A stretch of 34,654 nt of DNA. Origin: Bacillus sp. J33. Lineage in GTDB: Bacteria > Bacillota > Bacilli > Bacillales > Cytobacillaceae. Of the stretch, positions 31,891 through 34,654 are shown in pieces; position 1 is the stretch's first letter; the number at the start of each line of letters is the position of its first letter. The DNA is taken from the NCBI RefSeq assembly GCF_000518885.1, contig NZ_JAEL01000060.1, forward strand, positions 1 through 34,654. The letters are read 5' to 3'. The translations under genes were made by a program, and so were the position numbers. Below the pieces are notes generated by a model, which saw only the letters and a list, made by a program, of their open reading frames with translations, ran no database searches and had not been told where the DNA came from.

Positions 31891-32050
31891 ATAAAATAGA
31901 TTCACTGTGTTATTTTAAGATAATAATAAAGCTAAACTGTATTTTCAGTTGGATTTTTACTTCTATATCGAAATCTTTTTCGTAAAAAACCCTTAAATAC
32001 ATTTTTAGTAAATTTAATGAAAGCCCATACAATAAGAGAGAGGTAGAACT

Positions 32051-33691
32051 ATGAAAAAATTATTTTCTTTTGATTTTTGGCAAAAGTTTGGGAAGGCCCT
32101 GCTCGTAGTTGTTGCCGTAATGCCTGCTGCGGGTATTATGATTTCACTCGGAAAGCTGGTTGGAATGTCTGGTACTGATCTATCTTTTGTGCAAGCGATT
32201 GCACGAGTGATGGAAGATATCGGCTGGTCCATTATTACAAATCTGCATATTCTATTTGCGGTTGCTATTGGCGGCTCCTGGGCTAAGGAACGTGCAGGAG
32301 GAGCTTTTGCAGCATTGCTTGCATTTATTCTCATTAATAGAATTACAGGTGCTATTTTTGGAGTAAAACCTGATATGTTAGCAAATCCTGACGCGATTGT
32401 TAGATCTTTATTTGGACAAAATCTTGCCGTGCATGATTATTTTACGTCTATTCTGGGTGCTCCAGCCCTAAATATGGGAGTTTTTGTCGGTATAATTTCT
32501 GGTTTCCTTGGAGCCAATCTTTTTAATAAATTCTATAACTATGACAAGCTGCCAAATTCTTTATCATTTTTCAACGGGAAACGTTTTGTCCCTTTCACTG
32601 TAATTGGCGCCTCAGTTGCAGCTGCTATGGTCTTATCAATTGTATGGCCGTTTATTCAAGGATTGTTAAATGACTTTGGCCAATGGATTGCCACATCTAG
32701 AAACACTGCTCCAATCATCGCACCATTTGTTTTTGGTGCATTAGAACGTCTATTGCTACCGTTCGGCCTTCACCATATGCTGACTGTTCCAATCAACTAT
32801 ACAGAACTGGGCGGAACTTATAAAATCCTGACAGGCTCCAATGCCGGTTCAACTGTAGCTGGACAAGACCCGCTATGGCTGGCATGGATTGCCGACTTGA
32901 ACAATTTCCTTGCTGCCGGTGATACTGAAAGCTACAAGCAATTACTGAATGAAATTACTCCTGCCCGCTTTAAAGTTGGACAAATGATTTTATCTGCTGC
33001 AGCTTTGCTTGGTATCGCGTTAGCGATGTACCGCAATGTGGATCCCGGAAAAAAGAAGAAATACAAATCAATGTTCTTCTCTGCCGGATTAGCAGTATTT
33101 TTAACAGGTGTAACTGAACCGATTGAGTTCATGTTCATGTTTGCAGCACCTCTTTTATATGTGGTATACGCAATTATGACAGGTCTTGCATTTGCGATCG
33201 TTGATTTTATTAATATCCGTGTCCACTCATTTGGTATTATCGAATTAATTACCAGAACACCAATGATCATAAAAGCAGGATTATGGATGGACCTTGTGAA
33301 CTTTGTTATCGCATGCCTTGTCTTCTTTGGATTAAACTTTTGGGTAGCCAGCTTTATGATTAAAAAGTTTAACTTCCCTACTCCGGGACGAAATGGCAAC
33401 TATATTGAAGAAGAAAGTGCAGGCTCCACTTCAGAATCAGCAGTCAGGAAAGATTCACTTGCCCCTTCTTTAATTGCATTATTAGGCGGAAAAGATAATA
33501 TTGAAGACGTTGATGCTTGTATGACCCGTTTACGTGTAACTGTCAAAGATACATCTGCCGTAGCTGGTGAACAGGAATGGAAAAAGAATGGAGCTCTCGG
33601 TCTTATCGTTAAAGACAAAGGAGTCCAGGCTATTTATGGTCCAAAAGCTGATGTTCTAAAATCGGACATCCTGGATTTGCTGGGGGCATAA
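32051..33691 (+). CDS. malT: PTS sugar transporter subunit IICB, glucose/maltose family
   Basis: A 546-residue sugar permease of the phosphotransferase system. The IIC membrane domain (about 1-430) has the FGLHHMLTVP, VTEPIEFMFMF and VHSFGIIE motifs of the glucose/maltose/GlcNAc family. A linker leads to a IIB domain (about 465-546) with the phosphorylated Cys490 in DACMTRLRV. There is no IIA domain, so phosphate must come from a shared IIA protein. Maltose is inferred from the MapP-like phosphatase 3 bases downstream, the pairing known from Enterococcus faecalis (malT-mapP). Alpha-glucoside or glucose transport is the alternative. GAGAGG lies 8-9 bases before the ATG. Confidence 0.85.
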   Translation: MKKLFSFDFWQKFGKALLVVVAVMPAAGIMISLGKLVGMSGTDLSFVQAIARVMEDIGWSIITNLHILFAVAIGGSWAKERAGGAFAALLAFILINRITGAIFGVKPDMLANPDAIVRSLFGQNLAVHDYFTSILGAPALNMGVFVGIISGFLGANLFNKFYNYDKLPNSLSFFNGKRFVPFTVIGASVAAAMVLSIVWPFIQGLLNDFGQWIATSRNTAPIIAPFVFGALERLLLPFGLHHMLTVPINYTELGGTYKILTGSNAGSTVAGQDPLWLAWIADLNNFLAAGDTESYKQLLNEITPARFKVGQMILSAAALLGIALAMYRNVDPGKKKKYKSMFFSAGLAVFLTGVTEPIEFMFMFAAPLLYVVYAIMTGLAFAIVDFINIRVHSFGIIELITRTPMIIKAGLWMDLVNFVIACLVFFGLNFWVASFMIKKFNFPTPGRNGNYIEEESAGSTSESAVRKDSLAPSLIALLGGKDNIEDVDACMTRLRVTVKDTSAVAGEQEWKKNGALGLIVKDKGVQAIYGPKADVLKSDILDLLGA

Positions 33692-33694
33692 TTA

Positions 33695-34486
33695 ATGAAG
33701 TTACTTACTCTTAACTGCCACTCCTGGCAGGAAGATCAGCAGCTTGAAAAAATAAAGGTCTTGGCTGAGACTATTAAAGAGAATCAATATGATGTTATCG
33801 CCCTGCAGGAAGTGAGCCAGCATATAAAAGCACCATATGTTGACGGACTTATCCGTAAAGATAACTATGCACTAGCTTTAATAGAAGAATTACGAAAACT
33901 TAATGTAGAAGATTATCAATTCACATGGGATTTCTCCCATCTTGGATATGATGTTTATGAAGAAGGTCTGGCTATTTTAACCAGGCATGAGATAAAAGAA
34001 GAATATTCATTTTTTATAACCAAAAGCCATAACCAGAATTACTGGAAAACACGAAAAATAGTAGGAGTAAATATCCTGTATCAGAACAGGCCTATTTCTT
34101 TTTATTCGTGCCATCTTGGCTGGTGGGAGGATGACGAAGAACCTTTTAAATACCAGGCAGAATCTCTTATTTCCCGGATTCAGAAGGACAAGTCATTCTT
34201 TTTAATGGGGGACTTCAACAGCTCTGCTTTTGTCAGGGATGAAGGCTACGATTTCTTAATAAGCCATGGAATTCATGATACTTACAATCTGGCTGAAGAA
34301 AAAGATTCCGGGGTTACCGTTAAAGGAAAAATTGCCGGCTGGGATGAAAACAAACAGGATTTGCGAATCGATTTAATCTTAACGAATCAAACGATCCAGC
34401 CAAAATATTCAAGGGCTATTTTTAACGGAACAAATAAACCGGTAATTTCTGACCATTATGGTGTGGAAACGGAATATCATGATTAA
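33695..34486 (+). CDS. mapP: Endonuclease/exonuclease/phosphatase-family enzyme, probable maltose 6'-phosphate phosphatase
   Basis: A 263-residue protein of the EEP superfamily. Metal and catalytic motifs are complete: LNCHSW (N7), LQEV (Glu39), SCHLGWW, MGDFNSS, DLRIDLIL and a terminal SDHYGV (Asp253, His254). It starts 3 bases after the PTS gene, with TGGGGG in the end of that gene as ribosome site, so the two are translationally linked. In E. faecalis the equivalent enzyme MapP removes phosphate from maltose 6'-phosphate made by the PTS, giving maltose for intracellular cleavage. A nuclease role is unlikely in this context. No maltose phosphorylase or glucosidase gene is inside the window. 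Confidence 0.75.
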   Translation: MKLLTLNCHSWQEDQQLEKIKVLAETIKENQYDVIALQEVSQHIKAPYVDGLIRKDNYALALIEELRKLNVEDYQFTWDFSHLGYDVYEEGLAILTRHEIKEEYSFFITKSHNQNYWKTRKIVGVNILYQNRPISFYSCHLGWWEDDEEPFKYQAESLISRIQKDKSFFLMGDFNSSAFVRDEGYDFLISHGIHDTYNLAEEKDSGVTVKGKIAGWDENKQDLRIDLILTNQTIQPKYSRAIFNGTNKPVISDHYGVETEYHD

Positions 34487-34489
34487 AGC

Positions 34490-34533
34490 AAAGAGGGTGT
34501 CCCAAAAGTATGACTTTCGGGCACCCTCTTTTT
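34490..34533 (+). terminator. Terminator of the malT-mapP operon
   Basis: AAAGAGGGTGTCCC (34490-34503) faces GGGCACCCTCTTT (34519-34531) with one bulged base, followed by a T run. Confidence 0.85.
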
Positions 34534-34548
34534 TCCTTTATAAAATTG

Positions 34549-34654
34549 GCCTGTTGATTTCCGCTCCAGGGACTCAAGCTGTCGCGGGCGGTCCGACGCT
34601 CCTCGGTGCATTCGCACCTGCGGGGTCTCCCGCTGACTCGCTTCTCCCGCAGGA
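34549..34654. repeat. GC-rich interspersed repeat, cut by window edge
   Basis: From CCTGTTGATTTCCGCTCCAG the sequence becomes much more GC-rich than its surroundings and full of inverted repeats: GGTGC/GCACC (34605-34618) and CCTGCGGG/CCCGCAGG (34617-34653). This is the start of an intergenic repeat type I recognise from many Bacillaceae genomes, often placed just after gene ends. It has no coding frame. Confidence 0.65.

Larger units (their letters stand above)
31450..32050. other. Intergenic region upstream of the maltose PTS gene
   Basis: About 600 bases. A 63-codon frame from 31516 lacks a ribosome site at its start and contains the AGGAGG of a five-codon ORF. The right end carries an operator-like palindrome and a weak promoter. 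The remainder is AT-rich without recognised content. Confidence 0.45.

Noticed and set aside
32932..33399. 155-codon frame opposite the PTS gene
   Set aside because: Antisense shadow of a membrane-protein coding region.

Overview
The window looks like chromosomal DNA of a low-GC, endospore-forming Bacillaceae species, broadly of the Bacillus / Cytobacillus / Mesobacillus type. The evidence is AGGAGG-type ribosome sites with many TTG and GTG starts, a set of spore genes (alpha/beta SASP, Tgl transglutaminase, two YjcZ-type peptides), a FloT-NfeD pair behind a sigma-W-like promoter, and perfect TnrA/GlnR-type boxes. The species is not identified. No rRNA, tRNA, CRISPR or prophage block was seen. 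Mobile DNA is limited to a cut-off IS3-type orfA at the left edge and a GC-rich interspersed repeat at the right edge.

Layout. 1-300: end of an IS3-family element. 898-5229: bacillopeptidase F-like secreted protease. 5280-7349: an ABC-F ribosome-protection-type gene on the minus strand behind a 5' leader with a three-codon upstream ORF and mutually exclusive RNA structures. 7386-8330: small genes, two YjcZ-type peptides and a decayed 21-bp repeat array. 8507-10747: floT and its NfeD partner. 10936-13161: small membrane protein, Gly/Tyr/Pro-rich protein, YitW-type Fe-S factor and a glycerophosphodiesterase. 13200-17350: stand-alone MurE-like ligase, tgl and a CstA-type carrier. 17414-19971: small lipoprotein, two hydrophilic proteins (one broken by an in-frame amber codon), HAD phosphatase, XRE regulator, coiled-coil protein. 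20134-23309: ammonium transporter, GlnD-like nucleotidyltransferase and DnaQ-like exonuclease in one apparent operon under two perfect TnrA/GlnR boxes. 23428-25149: SASP, a second 21-bp array, a small ORF and a DUF2798-type membrane protein. 25661-26587: heme A synthase. 26954-31449: RpiR regulator, YjiH transporter, GNAT acyltransferase and N-succinylamino acid racemase, with repeated operator-like sites. 32051-34486: maltose-type PTS IICB plus an EEP-family phosphatase of MapP type.

How the genes work together. The most complete regulatory device is the ABC-F leader. An anti-antiterminator overlaps the three-codon uORF, an antiterminator lies in the middle, and the terminator's 3' arm is also the gene's Shine-Dalgarno, so stalled ribosomes should switch the gene on. 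The amt / nucleotidyltransferase / exonuclease operon joins nitrogen-limitation control to a GlnD-like enzyme although no PII gene lies next to it. The racemase and acyltransferase form two steps of the known D- to L-amino acid conversion route, with the desuccinylase not present here. The PTS IICB and MapP-like phosphatase together suggest maltose uptake as maltose 6'-phosphate followed by dephosphorylation.
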